64,000 nucleotides of DNA from contig CAWUEX030000002.1 in NCBI GenBank assembly GCA_963921305.4, positions 558,001 through 622,000 of the forward strand, in the 5' to 3' direction. This DNA is from CAWUEX02 sp963921305. Its GTDB lineage: Bacteria; Pseudomonadota; Alphaproteobacteria; Rhodospirillales; Rhodospirillaceae. This document shows positions 44,303 through 53,701 of the stretch, one piece after another. Numbering within the stretch: the stretch's first letter is position 1; every line of letters begins with the position of its first letter. The notes below the pieces were generated by a model. That model was given only the letters and a program-made list of their open reading frames with translations. It did not search any database and was not told where the DNA came from. The position numbers and the translations under genes are program-made.

Positions 44303-45103
44303 TCAGCGCGTCGTGATGAAAGCGAAAATCATGTCGGTGACAATGATGGCACTGATCGCCAACACCACCGAACGGGTGGTCATGCGGCCTACCCCTTCGG
44401 CGCCACCCTCGACGAGCGCGCCGTTGATAACACCCACAAGGGTAATCAAGATTCCGAACAAAAGACTTTTGCCGAGACCGTGGGTGACGTCTTCAACCTT
44501 GATGATTTCCCGCAGGGATTCGATGTAGGCCCCCATGCTGATCCCGAGTTCGACGGAGATGTACCAGCCGGCGCCGGCGAGCATGACCAGATCAGCCCAG
44601 AACGTCAGCACCGGCACCATGACAACCATGGCGATGAGGGCCGGTGTCACGATGAAACGGACCGGGTTCACGCCCATCACTTCCAGCGCATCGACCTCCT
44701 GATTGATCCGCATGGTGCCAATCCGCGCCGCCAGGGACGACCCGGTGCGCCCGGCGACGAGAATGCCGGTGATGAGGGGACCGAACTCGCGCACAACGGA
44801 GATTCCCACACCGATGGTGACCTGTTGTTCCGCGCCAAAGGTGGACAGCGTGTAAATGCCTTGAATGGCCAGCATCATGCCGATGGTGATGGACATCATG
44901 GTGACGATGGGGACGGCCGCGATGCCCACCTCCATGCACCGTTCGAACACGATTTTCAAACGCACGGGCTGCGCACGCTTGTGCCCGATCAGCGTCCAAA
45001 ATATGGACTGGGCAAACAGAACCGCGCCGAAACCGACTTCGGAGACACCGGCGATGGCGGCGCGGCCGACACGCTCCAGATTATCGGAGACCCGGTCAGA
45101 CAC
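44303..45103 (-). CDS. mlaE: lipid transport ABC permease MlaE
   Basis: Integral membrane permease of the MlaE family, 266 residues, with about five hydrophobic helices. An EFGPLITGILVAGRTGSSLA segment and an INQEVDALEVMGVNP coupling helix are diagnostic. The start is 4 nt after the STAS gene stop, so the two are co-translated. It forms the transporter core with MlaF, MlaD and probably the STAS protein in the role of MlaB. Confidence 0.96.
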   Translation of the reverse strand: MSDRVSDNLERVGRAAIAGVSEVGFGAVLFAQSIFWTLIGHKRAQPVRLKIVFERCMEVGIAAVPIVTMMSITIGMMLAIQGIYTLSTFGAEQQVTIGVGISVVREFGPLITGILVAGRTGSSLAARIGTMRINQEVDALEVMGVNPVRFIVTPALIAMVVMVPVLTFWADLVMLAGAGWYISVELGISMGAYIESLREIIKVEDVTHGLGKSLLFGILITLVGVINGALVEGGAEGVGRMTTRSVVLAISAIIVTDMIFAFITTR

Positions 45104-45107
45104 GGGG

Positions 45108-45440
45108 CTATGCGCTCGCGGCGATGGCGTCCTCGATGCTCTCGTGAATCGAGAACACCTTGTCTAACCGCGCCAGACTGAGCACCCGCATTACCGCCGC
45201 GCTGACATGGGCCAGGGCGAAAAAGGAGCCCTTCTTGCGCGACACCTGAAACGCTTCGACGAGACTGGCGACACCGGACGAGTCGATGTAGTTGACCTGA
45301 GACATGTCAACGACCACCCGGTCATGAGAGTCCAGGCACTCAAGCAGCCCCTGGCGAACCGCCGGTGACGTCTGCAAATCAACGTCTCCGGTCAGGGCGA
45401 CAACGGTCGCTCCGTCCTGTTCTGTAATTTCTAACGCCAT
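45108..45440 (-). CDS. STAS domain protein (MlaB- or anti-anti-sigma-factor-like)
   Basis: A 110-residue single STAS domain. The phosphoacceptor region YIDSSGVASLVEAF (Ser54/Ser55) matches anti-anti-sigma factors such as SpoIIAA. Its place directly before mlaE matches MlaB, the STAS subunit that binds MlaF. It is preceded 36 nt upstream by a gene encoding a SpoIIE phosphatase and a HATPase domain, which are the usual writers and erasers of STAS phosphorylation. Both roles are therefore plausible in one protein. The start is GTG- or ATG-like at 45440 (M-A-L-E-I-T-E). Confidence 0.92.
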   Translation of the reverse strand: MALEITEQDGATVVALTGDVDLQTSPAVRQGLLECLDSHDRVVVDMSQVNYIDSSGVASLVEAFQVSRKKGSFFALAHVSAAVMRVLSLARLDKVFSIHESIEDAIAASA

Positions 45441-45476
45441 GCGTCCCCCTCGCGTCGGGCCTGAGTTTATCGTGAT

Positions 45477-47240
45477 CTATAGGCTCTTGGTCAATTTAAA
45501 TAAGTTGCCCACGCCCTCCGGCGGCTCGACGAAAATGGCCTCGTCCGTGACAGATTTAATAAGATGGACCCCTAGCCCGCCGGGCCTGATCTCATCGAGG
45601 TCGCGGGACTTAATTTTCGAGGGATCAACGGGCTCCGCAAAGTCCATCAGGTGGACAGTTAGCTTGTCGCCGTCCCGGATAAAATCCACGACAATGTCGC
45701 CAGGCTCATCCCAGCCTGCGTAGGCATGGCGGATAATGTTTTGGCAGGCCTCATCGACAGCCATCACCAAGTCTAGGGTCCACGTTTCATCGGCCCCGCA
45801 GAACGCAGCGGCATGTTCTGTTCCGGCGCGGATAATTTTCAGGCGATCAGCTTTTGCGGGCACACGCAGACGCAGAATCTGGCCCGATACGGCGTCTTCG
45901 TTTTCCTCGTCATGGGCAGCAGCAGGATCCGCCACGGCCTGGCTGTCCATGATGACGACCATCGTCAGGTCATCGCGCAGGGACTGACCGGGCAAGCGCA
46001 CCGCACCGGTGATCGAGTGCAACTGCAGATCAGGACTCTCGTCGGCGTGCTGACGAATCAGCGCGCGGGCCCCATCGATACCGAGCATCCCGCCGCCAAA
46101 CGTGGTGGCCTCTGTCAGCCCGTCCGTGAAGATATAAAAGTTGCCGCCGCCAAGATCGATTTCCTGAGCCGGATAGCCTTCCGGTCCAGCAATGCCGGGC
46201 ATGATGCCGAGCGGCGGCGCCTCCGCCTCGAACTCACTAAAGCGGTCGCCCATGCCGTCCAACAGCAGCGGAGGTTCGTGGCCAGCATTGGCCATCACAA
46301 TCTTCCCGGTCTTCGGGTCATAAAGGCCGCCCGCCATGGTGACGAACAAGCCGTGGGTGCCGGTCTCGCACAGCTCGTTGTTGATGGCATCGAATAGGCG
46401 ACCCGGATTTTCAGTGCCTTTCGCCAAACACCTAAACAGACTGGATGTCTTGGCCATGAGTAACGCCGCGTTCATACCTTTGCCCGACACGTCGCCGACG
46501 TTGAACCAAATGCGACCATCGGACAGCGGCAGAATGTCGTAAAAGTCGCCGGACACACTGCGCGCCGCCATGTTGATGCCGTGCACCGGGAAATCGGAGT
46601 TCTCCGCCGGCGGCAGCAACTGACGCTGAATCTCGGCAGCCAATTCGAGCTCGTGCCGCTCGCGTTCCTGCGTCACGACTTGCTGGGTCAAGCGGAAGTT
46701 ATGAATCGCCAACGCCGCCGCACCGGCCATCGTTTCAAGCAACGTCAGGTCATTTGCGTCGAACAGACCATCGCCGCTGTTCTTATTGATGATTTCGATA
46801 CACCCGAGGCAGTCATCGCTAAGGGCGAGCGGGGCACACAGGATCGACTTGGTGGCAAACCCGGTTTGCTCGTCGACCATTGCGCCGAAGTCGGCGTCTT
46901 TGGTGACGTCGCGCACCATCTGACCGGTGCGGTCTTTAAAGGATCGTCCGACAATGCCCGCATCGGAGGGTATTCTCAGGCCAGTGATATCCACCGGGCC
47001 GTGGCAGGCCGTGCAGACAAGCTCCTTGCCCTGATCATCAACCAGAAACAGCGACGACGCTTCCGCGCCAACGTACTGGGTGATGCTGGCAAGACCGGTC
47101 TGGGCCATGACGTCGGCGTCACGGGTGGCGGTAAACTCGCGCGTCATAGCGGCGATCAGCCGCAGATGTTCGGCGACCTCACCGTCTTCACCATGATGCT
47201 CAGTGTTTTCAGACACAGACTTTGATATTGGATCGGGCAT
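45477..47240 (-). CDS. GAF-SpoIIE phosphatase-HATPase regulator (RsbU/RsbW-like)
   Basis: A 587-residue soluble signalling protein. A GAF sensor (about 40-190, ending in AALAIHNFRLTQQ) is followed by a PP2C-type SpoIIE phosphatase domain (about 230-430). The metal residues of that domain lie in SGDFYDIL, VGDVSGKGMNAALLM and DDLTMVVI. A C-terminal HATPase (about 460-587) shows VDEACQNIIRHAY and GGLGVHLIKSV, the N and G boxes of RsbW-type anti-sigma kinases. It can be expected to both phosphorylate and dephosphorylate the STAS protein encoded next. It heads the minus-strand operon with the Mla genes. Confidence 0.92.
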   Translation of the reverse strand: MPDPISKSVSENTEHHGEDGEVAEHLRLIAAMTREFTATRDADVMAQTGLASITQYVGAEASSLFLVDDQGKELVCTACHGPVDITGLRIPSDAGIVGRSFKDRTGQMVRDVTKDADFGAMVDEQTGFATKSILCAPLALSDDCLGCIEIINKNSGDGLFDANDLTLLETMAGAAALAIHNFRLTQQVVTQERERHELELAAEIQRQLLPPAENSDFPVHGINMAARSVSGDFYDILPLSDGRIWFNVGDVSGKGMNAALLMAKTSSLFRCLAKGTENPGRLFDAINNELCETGTHGLFVTMAGGLYDPKTGKIVMANAGHEPPLLLDGMGDRFSEFEAEAPPLGIMPGIAGPEGYPAQEIDLGGGNFYIFTDGLTEATTFGGGMLGIDGARALIRQHADESPDLQLHSITGAVRLPGQSLRDDLTMVVIMDSQAVADPAAAHDEENEDAVSGQILRLRVPAKADRLKIIRAGTEHAAAFCGADETWTLDLVMAVDEACQNIIRHAYAGWDEPGDIVVDFIRDGDKLTVHLMDFAEPVDPSKIKSRDLDEIRPGGLGVHLIKSVTDEAIFVEPPEGVGNLFKLTKSL

Positions 47241-47304
47241 GCCCGCAACTATGCCCGGATCGGTGGCGGAGGTAAATCAAGCAGAGCGCCGTTGAAAACC
47301 GTGC

Positions 47305-48333
47305 TCAGGACCGCAGCGCGTCGAACGCGGCGAGGTACGAAGTGCAGACAGCATCTTCACTATAGGCGGCCTGCACGGCTTGCGTGCCGCCGGCGACGAG
47401 GTTCGCCCGAAGGTCACCGTTGTTGGCGAGTTGTGACAGAGCCGCGGCAAGCCCTTCTGGATCATCCGGCGGAACCAGCATACCATTCTCGCGATCGGCG
47501 ATCAGATGACGCGGCCCTTCGCTTGCCGCAGCGACTACGGGGGTCTCGTTCACCCAGGCGTTGACGATGACATTGCCGAATGGCTCTTGCCGCGAACTCA
47601 CCACACAGATATCGGCTGATTTGATGAGAGCGTCGCGGTCATCGCGCCACCCGAGAAAGCGAATGCGGTCCTTTACGCCGAGCGATCGCGCCCGCGCCTC
47701 AAGGGCCGCCCGTTCCGGCCCCTCGCCGGCGATCCAAAAATAAAATGAGTCGGGCAGCTGGCTAAACGCCTCAATGGCGATGTCGACGCCCTTGCTCACT
47801 ACGAGACGGGCAAGCACAAGCAAAACGGTCGCGTCGTCCGGCGTGTCGAGATCGGACCTCTTAACCGCCTTCGCTTCGGACTGCGGCGAAAAGTTTGGAA
47901 TGTAAGACACGCGGTCCCGGGGCCAGCCGCCCTCAACGCAGTGGCGAACAAGGTCGGGCGTATTGCAGATCAAATGGCGGCAGGCGGTGTAGTATTTAAG
48001 ATCGTAGTACCCGCCGAGCCGGCCGATCACCGGGGTACGTTCGGCGGCGGCGGCATACGTTGCCCCCCGGCTCATCCACGCCAGCATCGCATCCGGCTGG
48101 AACGCGTGCTCTGCGGCACGCACGGTGCGCGCAGAAAACAAATCGAGCGCACTGCCCAGGCGTGCGGTCGATACCTCACACCCAGCGTCTTCAAGGGACG
48201 CGATCCGGTGTAGGTAGTCACGGGTGACGGCGTGCTGTGTGACACCCCGGCGCGACAGGGCGGCGACGAGATCGGTAAAGAACCGTTCTGCACCGCCATT
48301 CCGGCCACCGGCGATGACATGAAGGACGCGCAT
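47305..48333 (-). CDS. glycosyltransferase family 4
   Basis: GT-B fold glycosyltransferase, 342 residues. It begins with MRVLHVIAGGRNGGAERFF and the GGAE donor/acceptor loop. It contains SKGVDIAIEAF, then SSRQEPFGNVIVNAW (the EPFG motif near the nucleotide-sugar site) and MLVPPDDPEGLAAAL. Likely adds a sugar to lipopolysaccharide core or a surface glycan; donor and acceptor are not identifiable. The ATG at 48333 is preferred to a start 87 codons upstream because homology begins there. It diverges from the acyltransferase gene. Confidence 0.9.
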   Translation of the reverse strand: MRVLHVIAGGRNGGAERFFTDLVAALSRRGVTQHAVTRDYLHRIASLEDAGCEVSTARLGSALDLFSARTVRAAEHAFQPDAMLAWMSRGATYAAAAERTPVIGRLGGYYDLKYYTACRHLICNTPDLVRHCVEGGWPRDRVSYIPNFSPQSEAKAVKRSDLDTPDDATVLLVLARLVVSKGVDIAIEAFSQLPDSFYFWIAGEGPERAALEARARSLGVKDRIRFLGWRDDRDALIKSADICVVSSRQEPFGNVIVNAWVNETPVVAAASEGPRHLIADRENGMLVPPDDPEGLAAALSQLANNGDLRANLVAGGTQAVQAAYSEDAVCTSYLAAFDALRS

Positions 48334-48456
48334 AACAAAGACTTTCGCGGGACAGAGGCGATGGAAGGACGAATGGGCACTGTACCTTAACCATCGGGTT
48401 TCGTAATAGACTGGTCCGAGCCCGCTCCCCTCACTCAGCACCTCATTGACTCCGGT

Positions 48457-49341
48457 ATGAAACGACTGCGCCACCTTGCCGAAGCCGTCATCGCTTATGT
48501 GGCGTTTGGCGCCTTCCGCATCCTGCCCATCGACGTGGCGTCTGGGATTGGCGGGTTTGTGGCGCGCATCATTGGCCCACTGACCAAAGCGCACAGAACG
48601 GGATTGGAAAATCTGGTGCGGGCTATGCCCGAACTGACCGACAGGGAACGGCGGACAATCCTGTCCGGCGTGTGGGACAATTTCGGCCGGGTGATGACCG
48701 AATACGCAGTTCTGTCGCGTTTATCCCACACCTGGACCGACCGTATCGAAGTCGTTGGGGGCGAACACATCGAGAAACTCGCCGCTGCGAACGAGCCCGG
48801 CTTCATGGTGTCCGCCCACATCGGCAATTGGGAGGTAACGGCGCTGATCGTCGCCTGGCTGGCCGAACCGCCGGCGCTGATTTACCGCGCCCCCAACAAT
48901 CCGTTGATTGGGGGCTTGCTCGACCGTGCCCGTGGCCATGCCCAGACCGACCTGATTCCCAAGGGCGCGCCGGGCGCGCGGGACATCATCCGTTGTCTCA
49001 ATGAGGGACGGATTGTCGAGGCAGCGGTCGATCAGAAAATGAATACGGGTTTGGCCATCCCCTTCTTCGGCCGCGATGCCATGACCGGCGACGCGGTGGC
49101 GCGTTTGGCGCTCAAGCACCGCTGCGCCATCGTACCCGGCCGGGCCGAGCGTCTGACCGGCTGCCGCTTTCGCGTCACCTATGAGGAGCCCTGGCTGCCA
49201 GAGGACACCGGGGATGTGGAAGCGGATGTGCGGCGAACCATGGAGCGGATCAACCAGATTTTTGAACGCTGGATCCGGGACACGCCAGAGCAGTGGCTAT
49301 GGCTGCACAACCGCTGGCCGAAAGAAGAAAAGTCACCGTGA
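48457..49341 (+). CDS. LpxL/HtrB-type lipid A acyltransferase family protein
   Basis: Lysophospholipid/lauroyl acyltransferase of 294 residues, probably acting on lipid A at the inner membrane. The N-terminal helix (about 8-25) anchors it. The catalytic motif is H121-I-G-N-W-E126, preceded by VSA. DQKMNTGLAIPFFGR and a DIIRCLNEGR block fit the family, and PEQWLWLHNRWP near the end is typical. The neighbouring glycosyltransferase and methyltransferase suggest an envelope biosynthesis cluster. Confidence 0.92.
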   Translation: MKRLRHLAEAVIAYVAFGAFRILPIDVASGIGGFVARIIGPLTKAHRTGLENLVRAMPELTDRERRTILSGVWDNFGRVMTEYAVLSRLSHTWTDRIEVVGGEHIEKLAAANEPGFMVSAHIGNWEVTALIVAWLAEPPALIYRAPNNPLIGGLLDRARGHAQTDLIPKGAPGARDIIRCLNEGRIVEAAVDQKMNTGLAIPFFGRDAMTGDAVARLALKHRCAIVPGRAERLTGCRFRVTYEEPWLPEDTGDVEADVRRTMERINQIFERWIRDTPEQWLWLHNRWPKEEKSP

Positions 49342-50345
49342 CGACGCCAGCCTTTGAGGGACGAACCATTCCCTGCCCGCTCTGTGCCGGTACAGATTTG
49401 ACATGCGTGTCACAGGTTGACAGGCACGGCGGACGGTTAAAAACAGATATGTGCCGCGGGTGCGGTCATGTGTTCACCAATCCGCAGCCGACCCAGGACG
49501 AACTGGACGCCTATTACGGGCAGAATTACCGCGCCGACTACAAGAAGGTCACGACCCCGAAGCTCAAACACGTGTACCGCGCTGGACTGCGGGCGATGGA
49601 ACGCCTAGACCGCTTGCAGGCGCATGTGAAGCCAGACGCGATGGTACTGGATGTCGGTGCGGGCGGCGGTGAGTTTGTCTATCTGCTGACACGCATGGGG
49701 TATAGTGCGAAGGGCTTAGAGCCGAACGAAGGGTACGCTGCCCATGCTCGCGCGGCCTATGACATCGACATCGCGATCGGAACCATTGAGGGCAACCTGC
49801 CGGAGTCCGGGACATGGGATGTCATCACCTTGCATCACGTGCTGGAACACTTGGCGGATCCAATCAGGGTGCTGCGTTCTCTCGCCGCGGGGCTAGTGGA
49901 ACGGGGACGGATCATTGTCGAAGTCCCCAACGCCGAAGCGCGTTATCACGCGCCCAAACGCCGCTTTCATTTTGCCCATCTTCACACCTTCTCGGCGGAC
50001 GGCCTGCACCTGGCGGCGGCGAAAGCCGGGATGCGCGTGACAGACCTCATCACCCAACCGCACACGGGTCACTTAAACGCGGTCATCGTGGCTGACGATT
50101 CGGTCACCGCCTCCGCATCATCGGACACGGCCGCGCGGATCGGCGCGTTTTTGACGAAAGAGTCGGGCCTGAAGGATCACCTCACCCCGCGCCCCTATCG
50201 CCGCTTGTGGGCCAATGTGAAGCGGCCGGTCCGGGAAGGGATGGCGCTGCGCCGGCTTGGATCGCCGGGCTCCGCCAAACAGGTGCTCGAAAGTTTGTAT
50301 GCGCCTGTGATTGCCACGCAGCAGCCGAATTCGGAGTCTGTCTAA
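49338..50345 (+). CDS. class I SAM-dependent methyltransferase with N-terminal zinc ribbon
   Basis: A 335-residue methyltransferase. The first 40 residues contain CPLC and CRGCGHVF, a four-Cys zinc ribbon found before methyltransferases acting on sugars or surface glycans. The SAM motif is VLDVGAGGGEF, with a LHHVLEHLADP segment downstream. The gene starts at GTG 49338, which overlaps the acyltransferase stop as GTGA. This fits its place in the envelope cluster and is preferred to an overlapping ATG 45 nt upstream. The acceptor is unknown. Confidence 0.88.
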   Translation: MTTPAFEGRTIPCPLCAGTDLTCVSQVDRHGGRLKTDMCRGCGHVFTNPQPTQDELDAYYGQNYRADYKKVTTPKLKHVYRAGLRAMERLDRLQAHVKPDAMVLDVGAGGGEFVYLLTRMGYSAKGLEPNEGYAAHARAAYDIDIAIGTIEGNLPESGTWDVITLHHVLEHLADPIRVLRSLAAGLVERGRIIVEVPNAEARYHAPKRRFHFAHLHTFSADGLHLAAAKAGMRVTDLITQPHTGHLNAVIVADDSVTASASSDTAARIGAFLTKESGLKDHLTPRPYRRLWANVKRPVREGMALRRLGSPGSAKQVLESLYAPVIATQQPNSESV

Positions 50346-50447
50346 GCCGACCGATGCGAGGTCAGGCGCACGGCATCGAAACATGTGGGACTGGATTCAC
50401 CGGGAATATGTCTTAGGCTGGCTCAGATCACGGGGAGCGAAACACTC

Positions 50448-51242
50448 ATGGCCAATCCCGCCGAGACCGTTCACAGCATGGGCGAAAGCGGAAAGCTTCC
50501 GCGGTACTACCAAGTTTACCTGACGCTGCGGGACTGGATTCACAACGGCAACTATCGCGTCGGCTCTCAGCTGCCGACGGAATCCGAATTGTGCGAAACC
50601 TTTGGCGTGTCCCGCATCACCGTACGCAAAGCCGTTGACCTGCTGGTCGGCGAAAAACTGATCCGGCGGGAGCAAGGACGGGGTACTTTTGTCTCGGGCA
50701 ACGATGCCACGCCGCCATTGACCGGTGACATGGGACAGGTTCTCAAACGCCTCGACTCCCTGGCACAGCGCTCGCAACCGGTAGACGTCCGGATTGCGAC
50801 GGAGACCGCGGACGCCGAAACCTGCGTCGATCTTCAGCTTGAGCCCGGCGCGGAGGTGACCTGTCTCTCGCTCGTCCGGGTTTTGCAAGGCAAGGTCATC
50901 GGCAGGTCACGCACCTATTTCCCGGCTGATCTGAATGTCGACCTAAGTTCTGAAGATGTGGAGTCCTTGTCCATTGTCAGCATCCTCGAAAGTAAGGGCA
51001 TCCAAGTCTTAAGCGCGGATCAGCTGATCGGCGCGACTCTGGCCGACATCAGCGATGCTCAAGCCCTTGGCTGCACTGTCGGCACACCTCTAGTGCGCAT
51101 CCGCCTCATCGTGTTCGACCAGACCTATCGCCCGGTCGAGCGGCATGACGCTGTGTATTTGGCAGACTTCTATCAGCACCGGATTCATTTGGTACGCGAG
51201 CCCAGCGAGGTCGGCGGTCCCAAATGGGCGCATTCAGACTAA
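50448..51242 (+). CDS. GntR family transcriptional regulator with UTRA domain
   Basis: HutC-type regulator, 264 residues. The winged helix domain (about 15-90) contains YRVGSQLPTESELCETFGVSR and ITVRKAVDLLVGEKLIRREQ and ends GRGTFVS. The UTRA effector domain occupies about 105-255 with PLVRIRLIVFDQ-like ending. These proteins bind small organic acids, sugars or amino acids and usually repress neighbouring catabolic genes. The adjacent NAD(P)-binding gene begins 22 nt downstream and may be controlled. The start is ATG 50448 with GGGGAG upstream. Confidence 0.93.
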   Translation: MANPAETVHSMGESGKLPRYYQVYLTLRDWIHNGNYRVGSQLPTESELCETFGVSRITVRKAVDLLVGEKLIRREQGRGTFVSGNDATPPLTGDMGQVLKRLDSLAQRSQPVDVRIATETADAETCVDLQLEPGAEVTCLSLVRVLQGKVIGRSRTYFPADLNVDLSSEDVESLSIVSILESKGIQVLSADQLIGATLADISDAQALGCTVGTPLVRIRLIVFDQTYRPVERHDAVYLADFYQHRIHLVREPSEVGGPKWAHSD

Positions 51243-51264
51243 ACAGCGGAATAGACGGCAGACA

Positions 51265-51894
51265 ATGTCTCAGAACGGTGTGGTGATCTTCGGGGGCACG
51301 CGCCGCACGGGTTTGGAGATCGCACGTTTACTTGGTCAGCGCGGCGACCGGGTGGTCGGCATAGCCCGAACCACATCGGACTCCGCGGCATTGGAACAGA
51401 CCGGCGCTCACATCATTGAGGCAGACGCGTTTGACGCAGCAGGTCTTAAGATCGCGGTGCAAAATGCGGGGTGCAGATCAGCGATCTGCAGTTTGGGCAA
51501 TAGCGCCGGCGCTGAGCGCAAGATTGACTACGAGGGCGTGCGCAATGCCGTCGACAGTTGCGTCGAGGCGGGCGTAAAGCGCTTTCTTCTCATTACGGCG
51601 GTGGGCTGCGGCGATAGCCGCCCCGCCCTATCGGAACGTGCGATTCAGTTTCTGGGCCGGGTTTGCGAATTGAAAACCCAAGGCGAGGATCACCTGAAAG
51701 CCAGCGGCCTGGATTGGACGATTATCCGGCCCGGCGGCCTGTCGTCGGAGCCGCCGACCGGAACGGCCATATTGAGCGAAGACCCCATGTCACACGGTAT
51801 GATCCGGCGCGGCGATGTCGCCCGTCTGACGGTGCAGTGTTTGGATGATGAGGCAACGATCGGGAAAGTGTATTCTGCGATCGATCCCGGCTAG
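51265..51894 (+). CDS. NAD(P)-binding atypical SDR protein
   Basis: A 209-residue Rossmann protein starting MSQNGVVIFGGTRRTGLEIA, with the GGTxxTG nucleotide-binding loop. The segment FLLITAVGCGDSRPAL and the DWTIIRPGGLSSEPPTG region resemble NAD(P)H-binding atypical SDRs of the TIGR/BVR type. There is no YxxxK catalytic pair at the usual place. It is co-directional with the GntR gene and converges on the ferredoxin gene 6 nt away. The reaction is unknown. Confidence 0.82.
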   Translation: MSQNGVVIFGGTRRTGLEIARLLGQRGDRVVGIARTTSDSAALEQTGAHIIEADAFDAAGLKIAVQNAGCRSAICSLGNSAGAERKIDYEGVRNAVDSCVEAGVKRFLLITAVGCGDSRPALSERAIQFLGRVCELKTQGEDHLKASGLDWTIIRPGGLSSEPPTGTAILSEDPMSHGMIRRGDVARLTVQCLDDEATIGKVYSAIDPG

Positions 51895-51900
51895 AGACGC

Positions 51901-52218
51901 TTACTCTTCCGGAGCGACGACCACGTCCATGCCGTTCATGTCGTCGGTCAGGGTGATTTGGCAGCTGAGCCGGGAGTTGCCTTCCCGGTAGCTTTCCGTT
52001 TCTTCCACCAACTCCTGCTCGTCTTCGGACCGGGCCGGAAGCTTGGACGCCCATTCGCCTTCAACGAAGACGTGGCACGTGGCACAGGAACAGCAGCCGC
52101 CGCAGATGGCTTCGACATCCATGTCATTGTCGCGCAACACTTCCATCAAAGTGGCACCGGCCTTGCCGTCGATCTGGTGCTTTTCTCCGGCGCGGTTTGT
52201 CACGTTGAGCGTGGGCAT
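51901..52218 (-). CDS. 2Fe-2S ferredoxin
   Basis: Plant/vertebrate-type ferredoxin of 105 residues. Cluster ligands lie in CGGCCSCATC (C-x5-C-x2-C) with the fourth Cys in LSCQI. The fold and length match adrenodoxin-like proteins (Fdx group), which feed electrons to Fe-S assembly or to cytochrome P450 or Rieske oxygenases. The sequence contains two extra Cys inside the loop. The ATG at 52218 has GGAG upstream. It is divergent from the methyltransferase gene. Confidence 0.94.
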   Translation of the reverse strand: MPTLNVTNRAGEKHQIDGKAGATLMEVLRDNDMDVEAICGGCCSCATCHVFVEGEWASKLPARSEDEQELVEETESYREGNSRLSCQITLTDDMNGMDVVVAPEE

Positions 52219-52450
52219 GAACTGAGAACTCCGGTCTAATCGGTCGATTCGGTGAAAGATGGGGGCTCGTAGCGCAAACAGGCCGCGCCGGGCAACCCCT
52301 TTTCCGGGTTCGGGCGGCGCCAAGCTTGGGCGGGACCGGCGCCATCCGCTGATCGGCCAGCGATGGCGACAGCCCTCTGAACCGGTCAAACCCATCGGGA
52401 CTGGGATAGGATGGTATAAGAGCACCTGTGCTGACTTGGAGGGTCTCGGG

Positions 52451-53677
52451 ATGACATCGACGCTGCCGCCGACCTACGACCGGACGGGCCGGCATGCGCT
52501 GTCGCCCGAGGTCGATCACGACGAAACGGCGCGGTTCAATTTTCTGACCAACCTGAACGTCCACCTCGGCCAAAAGGTCTCGCCTGGCAACCGCGCCGCG
52601 TTCGAAAAGCGGGTTGCACCTGGGTTTAAGAAGGAAACGGGATCAGACCTGCAGACGCGCCAGCAGGTGCGCGTGGCCATGCGCCAAGACCCCTACTACC
52701 AGTGCTGGGCCGCCCTGCGCCGCAACACCATGGAACAGCGCCAGCAGGCGGGACGCCATGTCGTGTTGCGGCAACTGGACGACTTGATCAGCAAAGCGCG
52801 GGATTTCAATTCGGGCAAAGAGACCTTGGCCATCGACACCGCAGCCGAAGTGCCGCGCTATTTGGCTGCCGTCGACAACCACTGCATGCCGGGCAGCTAC
52901 TACACCGAAGTCGTGCCGGATGATGTACTGGCCGGGGCCAACTATGAGTCGGGTTTGTTCGTCACCACGGCAGGTTCCATGTCATCCCACGGCAACGGCG
53001 GTGGCCGGGCCATTGTGAACTTTGTCAAAGAGCACTACCCGGATTTCGCGCCAAAACGCATTCTCGATCTCGGCGCAGGGATCGGCGTGAACACCTTGCC
53101 TCTCGCTGCGGCATTTCCCGACGCAGACGTCATCGCCGTCGATGTGGGCGCGCCGATGGTCCGTTGGGGCCATGCCCGCGCCCAGGCCCTTGGCTATGAC
53201 CGGGTGAAGTTCGTGCATGCCGATGGCGACAGGATGGATTTCGAGCTGGGATCGTTCGATTGGGTGCAGACGACGATGTTTTGGCATGAGACCTCCACGT
53301 CCGCGATCCACAGCATGATGAAGAAAATTCATGACCTGATGGCGCCGGGCGGATTGTTCCTGAATGTGGAGCAGCCGAACTTCACGCCCGATACCCCGCT
53401 GTTCGATCAGTTCACGCGCGATTGGGATGCCTGGTACAACAACGAACCGTTCTGGTCGAAATTGCATGTGATGGACGTGTTCGAGATTATGCAAGACGCC
53501 GGATTCGACCGGGGCAAAATGTTTGACGGTGGCACGGAAGCGGACATAGAACAGGGACAGTTCCAGCCGTGGTCGAGCACGCTGTCACGGCACAAACCGG
53601 AGCTGAAAGACGGCGGCGATGCCAAACACAATGCCTATAAAGGTGAGCGCTGGTATCTGTTTGGCGGCTGGAAATAG
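52451..53677 (+). CDS. class I SAM-dependent methyltransferase with a long N-terminal extension
   Basis: A 408-residue protein. The C-terminal half is a Rossmann methyltransferase with the SAM loop RILDLGAGIGVNTLPLA near 200, then VIAVDVGAPMVRWGHARA and an APGGLFLNVEQPNF block. The first 180 residues (starting MTSTLPPTYDRTG) do not match a domain I know; they hold a dense helical segment and a GSYYTEVVPDDVLAG stretch. The ATG follows GGAGGG. Further upstream starts (from 52259) lack a ribosome binding site. The substrate is unknown. Confidence 0.8.
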   Translation: MTSTLPPTYDRTGRHALSPEVDHDETARFNFLTNLNVHLGQKVSPGNRAAFEKRVAPGFKKETGSDLQTRQQVRVAMRQDPYYQCWAALRRNTMEQRQQAGRHVVLRQLDDLISKARDFNSGKETLAIDTAAEVPRYLAAVDNHCMPGSYYTEVVPDDVLAGANYESGLFVTTAGSMSSHGNGGGRAIVNFVKEHYPDFAPKRILDLGAGIGVNTLPLAAAFPDADVIAVDVGAPMVRWGHARAQALGYDRVKFVHADGDRMDFELGSFDWVQTTMFWHETSTSAIHSMMKKIHDLMAPGGLFLNVEQPNFTPDTPLFDQFTRDWDAWYNNEPFWSKLHVMDVFEIMQDAGFDRGKMFDGGTEADIEQGQFQPWSSTLSRHKPELKDGGDAKHNAYKGERWYLFGGWK

Positions 53678-53701
53678 ATCAGAAAAACGCGGGACCGCAT
53701 T

